Part shown: positions 36,540 through 44,553 of the stretch, one piece after another | Position numbering within the stretch: position 1 is the stretch's first letter | How the letters are laid out: every line of letters starts with the position of its first letter | NCBI GenBank assembly: GCA_963840805.1 | Contig: CAWJAJ010000015.1 | Span: 372,001 to 436,000, forward strand | Length of the DNA stretch: 64,000 bases | DNA from: CADEEN01 sp963840805 | GTDB lineage: Bacteria > Pseudomonadota > Gammaproteobacteria > Burkholderiales > Burkholderiaceae_C | Direction: 5' to 3' | Program-made: the position numbers and the translations under genes | Notes under the pieces: model-generated | Told to the model about the DNA's origin: nothing | Seen by the model: the letters and a program-made list of their open reading frames with translations, nothing else | Databases searched by the model: none

Positions 36540-38126
36540 CTACTTGGAAATCGTCACCCAATCCCAGATCAAGTAGTTGTCCGCCCGGTGCACCGCAGAG
36601 ACATTGGAGCGCGCCGCCCAAGGAATCACCTGCCGGTGCAAAGGAATCGTGTGCACCTGCTCCTTCCACTCGGTGAGTGCGGCCAGGATCAGCTCCTTGC
36701 GCTTGGCCGGGTCGGCCTCGACGCTCGAGCGCGCCGCCAGGTCGTCGAACTTGGCGTTCGTCGAACGGCCGTAGTTGTACGAACCGATGCCGCCCTGGCC
36801 GAGGTTGCGCATCACCGGCGTCAGCGTCGTTTCGGCGTCGGTGACCGCGCCGCCCCAGCCGAGCATGTACATGCTGGTGTCGAACTTCTCGAGCTTGGGA
36901 AAGTAGGTCACGCGCGGGATCGCCACCACCCTGACCTTGACGCCGATCTTCTCCCACATGCCGGCCAGCGCGATGCAGATCTCCTCGTCGTTGATGTAGC
37001 GGTTGTTCGGGCAGTCGAGCTGAACCTCGAAGCCGCTCGGATAGCCGGCCTCGGCCATCAGCTGCCTCGCCTGCGCCAGATCGAACGGGAAGCGGGACTC
37101 GATCTTCGGGTCGTTGAACGCCGCCTTCGGCGACGGCGTGTTGCCGCCGGTGGGAAAGCTCTGCCCGTTCATCAACTTGGTGCGCATGGTTTCGATATCG
37201 ACCGCGTGGTACAGCGCCTTGCGCACGCGAACGTCCTTGAACGGATTCTTGCCCTTTACGTTGCTGTAGAGCAGTTCGTCGCGGAACTGGTCCATGCCGA
37301 TGAAGACGATGCGGTTCTCCGGCCCGTCGATGATCTTCACGCCGGCGGTATTGCGCAGGCGCGCCACGTCGCGCGGCGGCGGATCGAGGATGAAGTCGAG
37401 CTCACCCGAGACCAGCGCTGCAGTGCGCGTGGCGTCATTGCCGATCGGCGTGAACACCACCTCCTGCACGTTGCCCTCGGCCTTGGCCCAGTAATTCGGA
37501 TTGCGCTTCCAGGTGGTCTTGATGCCCGGCTCGCGCTTGACCAGGATGTACGGGCCGGTACCGTTGGCATTCAGCGCGGTATAGGCCTCTTCCTTGTTCT
37601 TGAAGTCCTGCGGCTTGGTGGCCTTGTGCGCCTCGCACCACTCCTTGTCCAGGATGAACAGCGGCTGGATATGCTCCATGAAGATCGGGTTGACCTTGGG
37701 CAGATCGAACTCGACGGTGTAGTCGTCGACCTTCCGGGGCGTCCCTACGGCATTGGCATAGACCGCGATCTGCGACGTCGGTTGCTGCGCGCGGATGATG
37801 GAGAACACGACGTCGTCGGCGTTGAACGGGCTGCCGTCGTGGAACTTCACCCCCTGCCGCAGCTTGAAGCGCCACTTCAGCGGCGATACCTGCTCCCACG
37901 ACGTCGCCAGGCCGGGCACGAAGTTGAGCTGTCGGTCGCGGTGAACGAGGTATTCGTAGACCTGCTGGTTGACCGAATTGGTGAACGACTCGTTCTGCGA
38001 ATGCGGGTCCATCGTCTGCGGGTCGCCCTGGCTGGCGAAACGCAGCGTCTGTGCCTGCGCAGCGCCGCCGAGGCCGAAGGCTGCAGCAATCCAGCCGCAA
38101 ACGAGCAGGCGTTTGATCTTCATCAT
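36540..38126 (-). CDS. ABC transporter substrate-binding protein, peptide/opine type (SBP family 5)
   Basis: 528 residues. GGAG lies 8 bases before the ATG at 38126 (a GTG three codons earlier is possible). Signal peptide LLVCGWIAAAFGLGGAAQAQ. SBP_bac_5 motifs: LRFASQGDPQTMDPHSQNESF, PGLATSWEQVSPLKWRFKLRQGVKFHDGSPFNADDVVFSI, NGTGPYILVKREPGIKTTWKRNPNYW, FKDVRVRKALYHAVDIETM and LGWGGAVTDAETTLTPVM. No permease or ATPase genes are adjacent, so its transporter is elsewhere. The ligand is unknown. Confidence 0.9.
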   Translation of the reverse strand: MMKIKRLLVCGWIAAAFGLGGAAQAQTLRFASQGDPQTMDPHSQNESFTNSVNQQVYEYLVHRDRQLNFVPGLATSWEQVSPLKWRFKLRQGVKFHDGSPFNADDVVFSIIRAQQPTSQIAVYANAVGTPRKVDDYTVEFDLPKVNPIFMEHIQPLFILDKEWCEAHKATKPQDFKNKEEAYTALNANGTGPYILVKREPGIKTTWKRNPNYWAKAEGNVQEVVFTPIGNDATRTAALVSGELDFILDPPPRDVARLRNTAGVKIIDGPENRIVFIGMDQFRDELLYSNVKGKNPFKDVRVRKALYHAVDIETMRTKLMNGQSFPTGGNTPSPKAAFNDPKIESRFPFDLAQARQLMAEAGYPSGFEVQLDCPNNRYINDEEICIALAGMWEKIGVKVRVVAIPRVTYFPKLEKFDTSMYMLGWGGAVTDAETTLTPVMRNLGQGGIGSYNYGRSTNAKFDDLAARSSVEADPAKRKELILAALTEWKEQVHTIPLHRQVIPWAARSNVSAVHRADNYLIWDWVTISK

Positions 38127-38230
38127 GCGAATCACTCCGTGGCGAACAACAGGAGCCGGCAGTTTAGGCAGCCGGCCTGCGTGCCCTGTTGCGGGTTAAC
38201 GCGGGGAAGTAGGGGTCGTGCCCGCCGCCG

Positions 38231-38428
38231 TCACGGCGATGCCGGGTACCCCTCGGCCTCCAGGGCCTTCACCACCGCATCGCGTGCGGCCGAGGTCTCG
38301 ACGCGCACCCGGTGCGTGGCCAGGTCGGCACTGACTTGCGCCTGCGGATCCAGGCGCTGCACGGTGGCGGTGACGGTCTTCACGCAATGGCCGCAGGTCA
38401 TCGCGGGCAGGGTCAATTCGAGCGACAT
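38231..38428 (-). CDS. copZ: Copper chaperone, CopZ-like HMA protein
   Basis: 65 residues, a single heavy-metal-associated domain: LTLPAMTCGHCVKTVTATVQRLDP with the metal-binding CGHC pair, and ALEAEGYPASP at the end. It carries Cu(I) to CopA, whose gene is divergent across a shared operator. GGAG precedes the ATG at 38428. Confidence 0.88.
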   Translation of the reverse strand: MSLELTLPAMTCGHCVKTVTATVQRLDPQAQVSADLATHRVRVETSAARDAVVKALEAEGYPASP

Positions 38429-38463
38429 GGGGAACTCCGGGTTGAGATCGCACAACGAGCACA

Positions 38464-38496
38464 CTCTAAACGTTGCCATCATGGCAAGCTTTAGAG
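38464..38496. promoter_or_regulatory. MerR/CueR-type operator between copZ and copA
   Basis: A 33-bp palindrome: CTCTAAA, 2 bases, TTGCCAT, central C, ATGGCAA, 2 bases, TTTAGAG, perfect except for the two 2-base links. TTGCCAT-n-ATGGCAA resembles CueR sites. TAGAGT -10 elements face outward on both sides. On the copA side it ends at 38497, 7 bases before the ATG, so the copA message may be leaderless. Confidence 0.7.
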
Positions 38497-38503
38497 TGGG
38501 GTC

Positions 38504-40978
38504 ATGGATCCGTTGCGCCAACTCAACCTGCCGATCGAGGGCATGACCTGCGCCTCCTGCGTCGGCCGCGTCGAACGCGCGCTGGCCGCGGTGCCCGGCA
38601 TCGCATCGGCGAGCGTCAACCTCGCCACCGAGAGCGCGGCGGTCACGCTGCTGCCCGGCACCGCGGCCAGCACCGTGATCGCGGCCGTCGAACGTGCAGG
38701 CTATGCGGTGCCGCAAGCCACGATCGATCTCGCGATCGACGGCATGACCTGCGCGTCGTGCGTCGGCCGCGTCGAACGCGCGCTGGCCGCCGTCCCGGGC
38801 GTGCTCGAAGTCAGCGTGAATCTCGCGACGTCGCAGGCCCGCGTGGTGCTGGCGGCGGGCGGCGCGGCCGACATCACCGCGCAGCTTCGCGCCGCGGTGC
38901 AGCGCGCCGGCTACGAGGCGCAACCCATCGATGCGGCACCGGGCGGCGCGGCGGCGCCCCGGCCGCGCCACGACGCCGGCTGGCGCGTGGCGCTGGCCGC
39001 GCTGCTCAGCGCGCCATTGGCGCTGCCGATGGCCGGTGACCTGTTCGGCGCGCACTGGATGTTGCCGGCCTGGCTGCAGTTCGCGCTCGCCACGCCGGTG
39101 CAGTTCTGGCTCGGTGCGCGCTTCTACCGTGCCGGGTGGAAGGCGCTCCTGGCCGGCAGCGGCAACATGGACCTGCTGGTGGCGCTCGGCACCAGCGCGG
39201 CCTATGGCCTCAGCCTGGTGCTCTGGTGGCGCGACGCGCAGGGCATGCCGCACCTGTACTTCGAGAGCGCCGCGGTGGTCATCACGCTGGTGCTGCTGGG
39301 CAAGTGGCTCGAGGCGCGCGCCAAGCGGCGCACGCTGGCCGCGCTCGAGGCCCTGCGCGCGCTGCGGCCCGACACCGCGACGCTGCGCCGCGACGGCATC
39401 GAGACCAGCGTGCCGCTGGCCGAGGTACAGGTCGGCGACGAGGTCGTCGTTCGCCCCGGCGAGCGCGTGCCGGTCGACGGCGAGCTGATCGAAGGCGCAA
39501 GCCACTTCGACGAATCGCTGCTCACCGGCGAGAGCCTGCCGGTCGCGCGCGAGCGCGGCGAGCGCGTCACCGGGGGCGCGATCAACGGCGAGGGCCGCGT
39601 GGTGCTGCGCACCACCGCCGTCGGCGCCGAGACCACGTTGGCGCGCATCGTGCGCATGGTCGAGTCGGCGCAGGCCAAGAAGGCGCCGATCCAGCAGACC
39701 GTCGACCGTGTCAGCGCGGTGTTCGTGCCGGTGGTGGTGGCGGTGGCCACGCTGACGCTGCTCGGCTGGGGCGGGGCGACGGGCGATTGGTCCACGGCGC
39801 TGGTGCATGCCGTGTCGGTACTGGTCATCGCCTGCCCGTGCGCGCTCGGGCTGGCGACCCCCGCGACCCTGATGGTCGGCACCGGGCTGGCCGCGCAGCG
39901 CGGCATCCTGGTGCGCGACGCGCAGGCGCTCGAACTGCTGCGCCAGGTGCGCGTGGTGGCCTTCGACAAGACCGGCACGCTGACCGAAGGGCGGCCGCGG
40001 CTGGTGGGCTTCGATCCCGTGCCCGGCATCGACCGCAACACGCTGCTGCACGACGCTGCGGCGGTGCAGGCCGGCAGCGAGCATCCGTTGGCGCGCGCGG
40101 TGCTGCAGGCTGCGGCATCGGCCGGGCTGGCGGCGGCAGCGGCCGACGATGTGCGCGCCGTCGCCGGGCGTGGCGTCGAAGGCCGTGTCGACGGGCAGCG
40201 GCTGCAACTCGGCAGCGAACGCTGGATGGCCGAGCTCGGTGTCGCGATCCCGCCGGCGATGGCCGCGCGCGCCGCGTCGCTGCAGGCCGAAGGCCACAGC
40301 GTGTCGTGGCTGGCCAGCGCAGGCGCCGGCGCCGCGCCGCATCTGCGCGGACTGCTGGCGTTCGGCGACGCACCGAAGGCCAATGCGGCGGCCGCGATCG
40401 CCGCGCTGCATGCGATGGGCGTGCGCACCGTGCTGGTCAGCGGCGACAACCGCGGGGCCGCCGAGGCCGTGGCGCGGCGGCTCGGCATCACCGACGTGCG
40501 CGCCGAGGTGCTGCCTGGCGACAAGGCCCGGGTGGTGGCCGCGCTGCGCGAGGGGCTGCCGGCCGGCGAGAAGGTCGCGATGGTCGGCGACGGCATCAAT
40601 GACGCACCGGCGCTGGCCGCCGCCGATGTCGGCCTGGCGATGGCCACCGGCACCGACGTGGCGATGGAGACCGCGGGCCTGACGCTGATGCGCGGCGACC
40701 CCGCGCTCGTCGCCGAGGCACTGGCGTTGTCGAGGGCCGTCACGGCCAAGATCCGCCAGAACCTGTTCTGGGCGTTCTTCTACAACGTGGTCGGCATCCC
40801 GCTCGCGGCCCTGGGTGCGCTGAGCCCGGTGGTGGCCGGCGCGGCGATGGCGCTGTCCAGCGTCAGCGTGGTCAGCAACGCGCTGCTGCTGCGCCGCTGG
40901 CGGCCGCCGCGCGCCGGCACCCCGCTGCCCGCGCTCGCCGCAGACCCGGTGGCCGCGACGGCGGCCGTGGCGCCTTGA
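38504..40978 (+). CDS. copA: Copper-exporting P1B-type ATPase CopA
   Basis: 824 residues. Two N-terminal HMA domains, each with GMTCASC (Cys 16/19 and 83/86). Eight membrane segments, with actuator motif LLTGESLPVA and the transmembrane CPC (Cys 444 and 446) in VIACPCALGLATP. The phosphorylation site is DKTGT at Asp 488; the hinge is MVGDGINDAPALAAADVG. C-terminal helices carry the NLFWAFFYNVVGIPLAALG and MALSSVSVVSNALLLRR motifs of Cu(I) ATPases. It pumps Cu(I) from cytoplasm to periplasm and pairs with the divergent chaperone. The full length and both HMA domains are intact. Confidence 0.95.
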   Translation: MDPLRQLNLPIEGMTCASCVGRVERALAAVPGIASASVNLATESAAVTLLPGTAASTVIAAVERAGYAVPQATIDLAIDGMTCASCVGRVERALAAVPGVLEVSVNLATSQARVVLAAGGAADITAQLRAAVQRAGYEAQPIDAAPGGAAAPRPRHDAGWRVALAALLSAPLALPMAGDLFGAHWMLPAWLQFALATPVQFWLGARFYRAGWKALLAGSGNMDLLVALGTSAAYGLSLVLWWRDAQGMPHLYFESAAVVITLVLLGKWLEARAKRRTLAALEALRALRPDTATLRRDGIETSVPLAEVQVGDEVVVRPGERVPVDGELIEGASHFDESLLTGESLPVARERGERVTGGAINGEGRVVLRTTAVGAETTLARIVRMVESAQAKKAPIQQTVDRVSAVFVPVVVAVATLTLLGWGGATGDWSTALVHAVSVLVIACPCALGLATPATLMVGTGLAAQRGILVRDAQALELLRQVRVVAFDKTGTLTEGRPRLVGFDPVPGIDRNTLLHDAAAVQAGSEHPLARAVLQAAASAGLAAAAADDVRAVAGRGVEGRVDGQRLQLGSERWMAELGVAIPPAMAARAASLQAEGHSVSWLASAGAGAAPHLRGLLAFGDAPKANAAAAIAALHAMGVRTVLVSGDNRGAAEAVARRLGITDVRAEVLPGDKARVVAALREGLPAGEKVAMVGDGINDAPALAAADVGLAMATGTDVAMETAGLTLMRGDPALVAEALALSRAVTAKIRQNLFWAFFYNVVGIPLAALGALSPVVAGAAMALSSVSVVSNALLLRRWRPPRAGTPLPALAADPVAATAAVAP

Positions 40979-41007
40979 GCTGAAGCAGGCGCGGCGCCCG
41001 CAAGAAA

Positions 41008-41023
41008 GCCGCCCGCAGGCGGC
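41008..41023 (-). terminator. Hairpin between copA and the cytochrome c gene
   Basis: GCCGCC-CGCA-GGCGGC stem; on the minus strand it is followed by TTTCTT, so it most likely ends the cytochrome transcript. It could also slow read-through from copA. Confidence 0.5.
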
Positions 41024-41048
41024 CTCTTCACGCGGCGCGAGGCGCCTC

Positions 41049-41708
41049 TCAGCGGAACTTGCTTTGCGGCACGGTGTGCAACTCACCGGGCAGCGAGGCG
41101 ATGTAGTTGGCCATCGACTTCAGCTCGGCATTGCTGAATTGCTTGACCTGGCCGCCCATGATCGCGTTGCCACGGCCGACATGCGGGTTGCCTTCGGTCT
41201 TGTAGGACTTCAGTGCCACGTAAAGGAAGTCGGCATGCTGACCGGCGATCTTCGGGTAGCTGCCGTCGATCGGCTTGCTGAAGTTGGCGCCGTGACACGA
41301 GACGCAGGCGCCCTTGGTCAGCAGCGCCGCGACGTCCGACGGGGCCGGCGCGGCCTGCTCGGGCACGGCGGCACCGCCCTTGCCGTGCTGCTCGTAGTAG
41401 GCCGAGATGTCGGCGATGTCCTGGTCGCTCAACGAGGCCGCGATGCCGCGCATCGTCGGGTGCTTGCGCTCGCCCTTCTTGTAGGCGTTGAGCGCGGCCA
41501 CGATGTACTTGGCGCCCTGGCCTGAGATCATCGGCACCTTGTGGATCTCCGGAAAACTGGCCTGGTAGCCCTTGATGCCGTGGCAGCCGATGCACATCGC
41601 CACCTTGCTTTCAACGACGGCGTTGGTGGACTTGGCATCCTGGGCCTGGGCGACGGGGACCACGCCAGCCAGGGCCAGCAGCATCGAGCAGAGCAGCGCT
41701 TTTTTCAT
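41049..41708 (-). CDS. Diheme cytochrome c (cytochrome c4 type), periplasmic
   Basis: 219 residues, signal peptide LLCSMLLALAGVVPVAQAQ. Two heme c motifs, CIGCH and CVSCH, each in a cytochrome c domain of about 90 residues. Likely distal Met ligands lie in HPTMRGIAASLSDQDIADISAYY and NAIMGGQVKQFSNAELKSMANYIASLPGEL. This two-domain repeat is cytochrome c4, an electron donor to terminal oxidases. Its -10 (TATAAT, complement of 41742-41747) lies about 11 bases from that of the divergent moxR gene. Confidence 0.9.
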   Translation of the reverse strand: MKKALLCSMLLALAGVVPVAQAQDAKSTNAVVESKVAMCIGCHGIKGYQASFPEIHKVPMISGQGAKYIVAALNAYKKGERKHPTMRGIAASLSDQDIADISAYYEQHGKGGAAVPEQAAPAPSDVAALLTKGACVSCHGANFSKPIDGSYPKIAGQHADFLYVALKSYKTEGNPHVGRGNAIMGGQVKQFSNAELKSMANYIASLPGELHTVPQSKFR

Positions 41709-41741
41709 GGGCGAGGGGGGTGACGTTCAGACCAGCGGCGG

Positions 41742-41763
41742 ATTATAGGGGGGCACTTATACT
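41742..41763. promoter_or_regulatory. Overlapping divergent -10 elements (cytochrome c / moxR)
   Basis: ATTATA at 41742-41747 is TATAAT on the minus strand (cytochrome c). TATACT at 41758-41763 on the plus strand serves the MoxR gene, whose ATG is 31 bases further. The two polymerase sites overlap. Confidence 0.55.
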
Positions 41764-41793
41764 GACCCGAGCCCCTGCTCACCGCTGCACGTC

Positions 41794-42654
41794 ATGACGA
41801 AATTCCAAGGCTCCGACGCAGTACGTCGCCACCCCCGACCTGATGCTGGCCGTCAACGCCGCGATCACGCTGCAGCGCCCGCTGCTGGTCAAGGGCGAGC
41901 CGGGCACCGGCAAGACGATGCTGGCCGAGGAAGTGGCCGCGCGCGCTCGACATGCCGCTGCTGCAGTGGCACATCAAGAGCACCACCAAGGCCCAGCAGG
42001 GCCTGTACGAATACGACGCCGTGAGCCGCCTGCGCGACAGCCAACTGGCCGATGCCGACGGCGCGGCGAAGGTGCGCGACATCCGCAACTACATCGTCAA
42101 GGGCGTGCTGTGGCAGGCCTTCACCGCCGAGCAGCCGGTGGCGCTGCTGATCGACGAGATCGACAAGGCCGACATCGAGTTCCCGAACGACCTGCTGCGC
42201 GAACTCGACCGCATGGAGTTCTACGTCTACGAGACGCGCGAACTGGTGCAAGGCCCGGCACCGGCCGGTGGTCTTCATCACCAGCAACAACGAGAAGGAA
42301 CTGCCCGACGCGTTCCTGCGCCGCTGCTTCTTCCACTACATCAAGTTCCCCGACGCCGACACGATGCAGGCCATCGTCGACGTGCACTTCCCCGGCCTGA
42401 AGAAGGAACTGCTGGCCGCCGCGCTGAAGAACTTCTACGACGTGCGCAACCTGCCGGGCCTGAAGAAGAAGCCGTCGACCTCCGAATTGCTCGACTGGCT
42501 GAAGCTGCTGGTGGCCGAGGACATCCCGGCCGAGGCGCTGCAGAGCAAGGACGACAAGGTGGCCGTGCCGCCGCTGGTCGGCGCGCTGCTGAAGAACGAG
42601 CAGGACGTGACGCTGTTCGAGAAGCTGGTGTTCATGCAGCGACACAACCGATGA
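41794..42654 (+). CDS. MoxR-family AAA+ ATPase (multiple frameshifts)
   Basis: About 285 residues joined. Walker A region LMLAVNAAITLQRPLLVKGEPGTGKTMLAEEVAA, then MPLLQWHIKSTTKAQQGLYEYDAVSRLRDSQLADADGAAKVRDIRNYIVKGVLWQAF, Walker B PVALLIDEIDKADIEFPNDLLRELDRMEFYVYET, sensor VVFITSNNEKELPDAFLRRCFFHYI. Frame breaks lie near 41824, 41945 and 42255, each repaired by dropping one base. MoxR ATPases work with VWA proteins, here the gene at 43378, as chaperones for cofactor insertion or complex assembly. The particular client is unknown. Confidence 0.88.
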
Positions 42655-42659
42655 ATTTG

Positions 42660-42744
42660 GACCACCCCCGAAGCGGCTTCGCCGCCCCCCCTCAAGGGGG
42701 CAACGCCAGTGGCCGGGCAGAGCCCGATCCACGGCGTTCGCTTG
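42660..42744 (+). repeat. Stop-proximal repeat, family 1, copy B
   Basis: Five bases after the moxR stop: GACCACCCCCGAAGCGGC, GCCCCCCCTCAAGGGGG, CCAGTGGCCGGGCAGAGC, GATCCACGGCGTTCGCTTG. Same order of blocks as copies A (34917) and C (60270). Confidence 0.8.
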
Positions 42745-42782
42745 AAATGGCGCGACGCCCACGCTAGCGGCCGAGACGAACC

Positions 42783-43372
42783 ATGTGGCCCGAGCCCCTC
42801 ACGTTGCAAGGTCGCCACGCGACGTTGAAGCCACTGGCCGCAGAACATGTCGACGGCCTGGTCGACGCGGTGCGCGACGGCGAGCTGTGGAAGCTCTGGT
42901 ACACCAGCATCCCGTCGCCCGAACGCATGGCCGCCGAGATCGAGCGCCGGCTCGGCCTGCAGGCGCAGGGCTCGATGCTGCCGTTCACGGTGTTCGACGC
43001 CGCTGGCCGCATCGCCGGCATGACCACCTACATGAACATCGACGCGGCCAACAAGCGCGTCGAGATCGGCAGCACCTGGTACTGCCCGCCGCGTGCAGCG
43101 CACGCCGCTGAATACCGAATGCAAGTGGCTGCTGCTGCGCCATGCCTTCGAGGCACTCGACTGCATCGCCGTCGAATTCCGCACCCACCGCCTGAACACG
43201 CAGAGCCGGCGCGCCATCGAGCGCCTGGGCGCGCAGCTCGACGGCATCCTGCGCGCCCACCAGCGCGCCGCCGACGGCATCGCTGCGCGACACCGCCGTC
43301 TACAGCATCACGGCCGCCGAATGGCCGACGGTGAACTCTCACCTCGTCTGGCAGCTCGAACGGCCACGGTGA
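42783..43372 (+). CDS. GNAT N-acetyltransferase, RimJ/RimL-like (two frameshifts)
   Basis: About 197 residues joined. LTLQGRHATLKPLAAEHVDGLVDAVRDGELWKLWYTSIPSPERMAAEIERRLGLQAQGSMLPFTVFDAAGRIAGMTTYMNIDAANKRVEIGSTWY is the usual opening. VQRTPLNTECKWLLLRHAFEALDCIAVEFRTHRLNTQSRRAIERLGAQLDGILRAH contains the acetyl-CoA loop region, ending LRDTAVYSITAAEWPTVNSHLVWQLE. Breaks near 43091 and 43283 each need one base removed. The target (protein N terminus or small amine) is not known. It sits between moxR and the VWA gene. Confidence 0.85.
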
Positions 43373-43377
43373 CGCCG

Positions 43378-44553
43378 ATGCTGATCGACTTCTTCTACCA
43401 CCCTGCGCGCGGCCAAGCTGCCGGTGTCGGTGCGCGAGTACCTGACGCTGCTCGAGGCCCTGAAGGCCGGCGTGATCGGCCCTTCGGTCGACGACTTCTA
43501 CTTCCTCGCCCGCACCACGCTGGTCAAGGACGAAGCGCTGTTCGACAAGTTCGACCGCGCCTTCTCGGCCTACTTCAAGGGCGTCGACGCTGCGCGCCGA
43601 CTTCACGCAGGACGTGCCGCTCGAGTGGCTGCGCAAGACCTTCGAGCTCGAGCTCTCGCCCGAAGAGAAGGCCGCGATCGAGAAGATGGGCTGGGACGAG
43701 CTGATGGCCACGCTGAAGAAGCGCTTCGAGGAGCAGAAGGAGCGCCACGAAGGCGGCAGCAAGATGATCGGCACCGGCGGCACCAGCCCGTTCGGCGCCT
43801 ACGGCTTCAACCCGCAGGGCATCCGCATCGGCCAGGCCGGCGGGCGCAACAAGAGCGCGGTCAAGGTCTGGGACCAGCGCGCCTACAGGGACTACGACGA
43901 CACCAAGGAACTCGGCACGCGCAACATCAAGGTCGCGCTGCGCCGGCTGCGCCGCTTCGCCCGCGAGGGCGGCGATCTCGAACTCGACCTCGACGACACG
44001 ATCCACAGCCACCGCCGCCAACGCCGGCCTGCTCGACATCAAGATGGTGCCCGAGCGCCACAACAAGGTGAAAGTGCTGTTGCTGATGGACGTGGGCGGC
44101 ACGATGGACGAGCACATCCACCGCGTCGAAGAACTGTTCTCCGCGGCCAAGAGCGAGTTCAAGCACCTCGAGTTCTATTACTTCCACAACTGCGTCTACG
44201 ACTTCATGTGGAAGAACAACCGGCGCCGCTTCGCCGAGAAGTTCGCCACCTGGGACCTGATCCGCAAGTACAACCGCGACTACAAGCTGGTCTTCGTCGG
44301 CGACGCGACGATGAGCCCCTACGAAATCCTGCAACCCGGCGGCAGCGTCGAGTACAACAACGAAGAGCCCGGCGCCGAATGGCTGCAACGCCTGACCCAG
44401 GCCTTCCCCAAACACGCCTGGATCAACCCGGAACCGCAGGGCGTATGGCAGTACCGCCAAAGCATCTCGATCATCGGCCAGCTGCTGAACCAGCGCATGT
44501 TCCCGCTGACGCTGGCCGGCCTCGAAGGAGCGATGCGGCTGCTCAGCAAATGA
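43378..44553 (+). CDS. VWA domain protein, CoxE-like (multiple frameshifts)
   Basis: About 390 residues joined. LIDFFYHLRAAKLPVSVREYLTLLEALKAGVIGPSVDDFYFLARTTLVKDEALFDKFDRAFSAYFKG opens it. LRADFTQDVPLEWLRKTFELELSPEEKAAIEKMGWDELMATLKKRFEEQKERHEGG follows, then KVLLLMDVGGTMDEHIHRVEELFSAAKSEFKHLEFYYFHNCVYDFMWKNNRR. The MIDAS has DVGGTM, not DxSxS, as is common in this family. Breaks near 43402, 43592 and 44011 are each one extra base. It works with MoxR-type ATPases. The stop overlaps the tamA ATG (ATGA). Confidence 0.88.

Noticed and set aside
38231..41086. 951-codon open frame antisense to copA, ending in frame with the copper chaperone
   Set aside because: Only the last 65 codons are a real protein with its own ATG and ribosome site; the rest is the shadow of copA.
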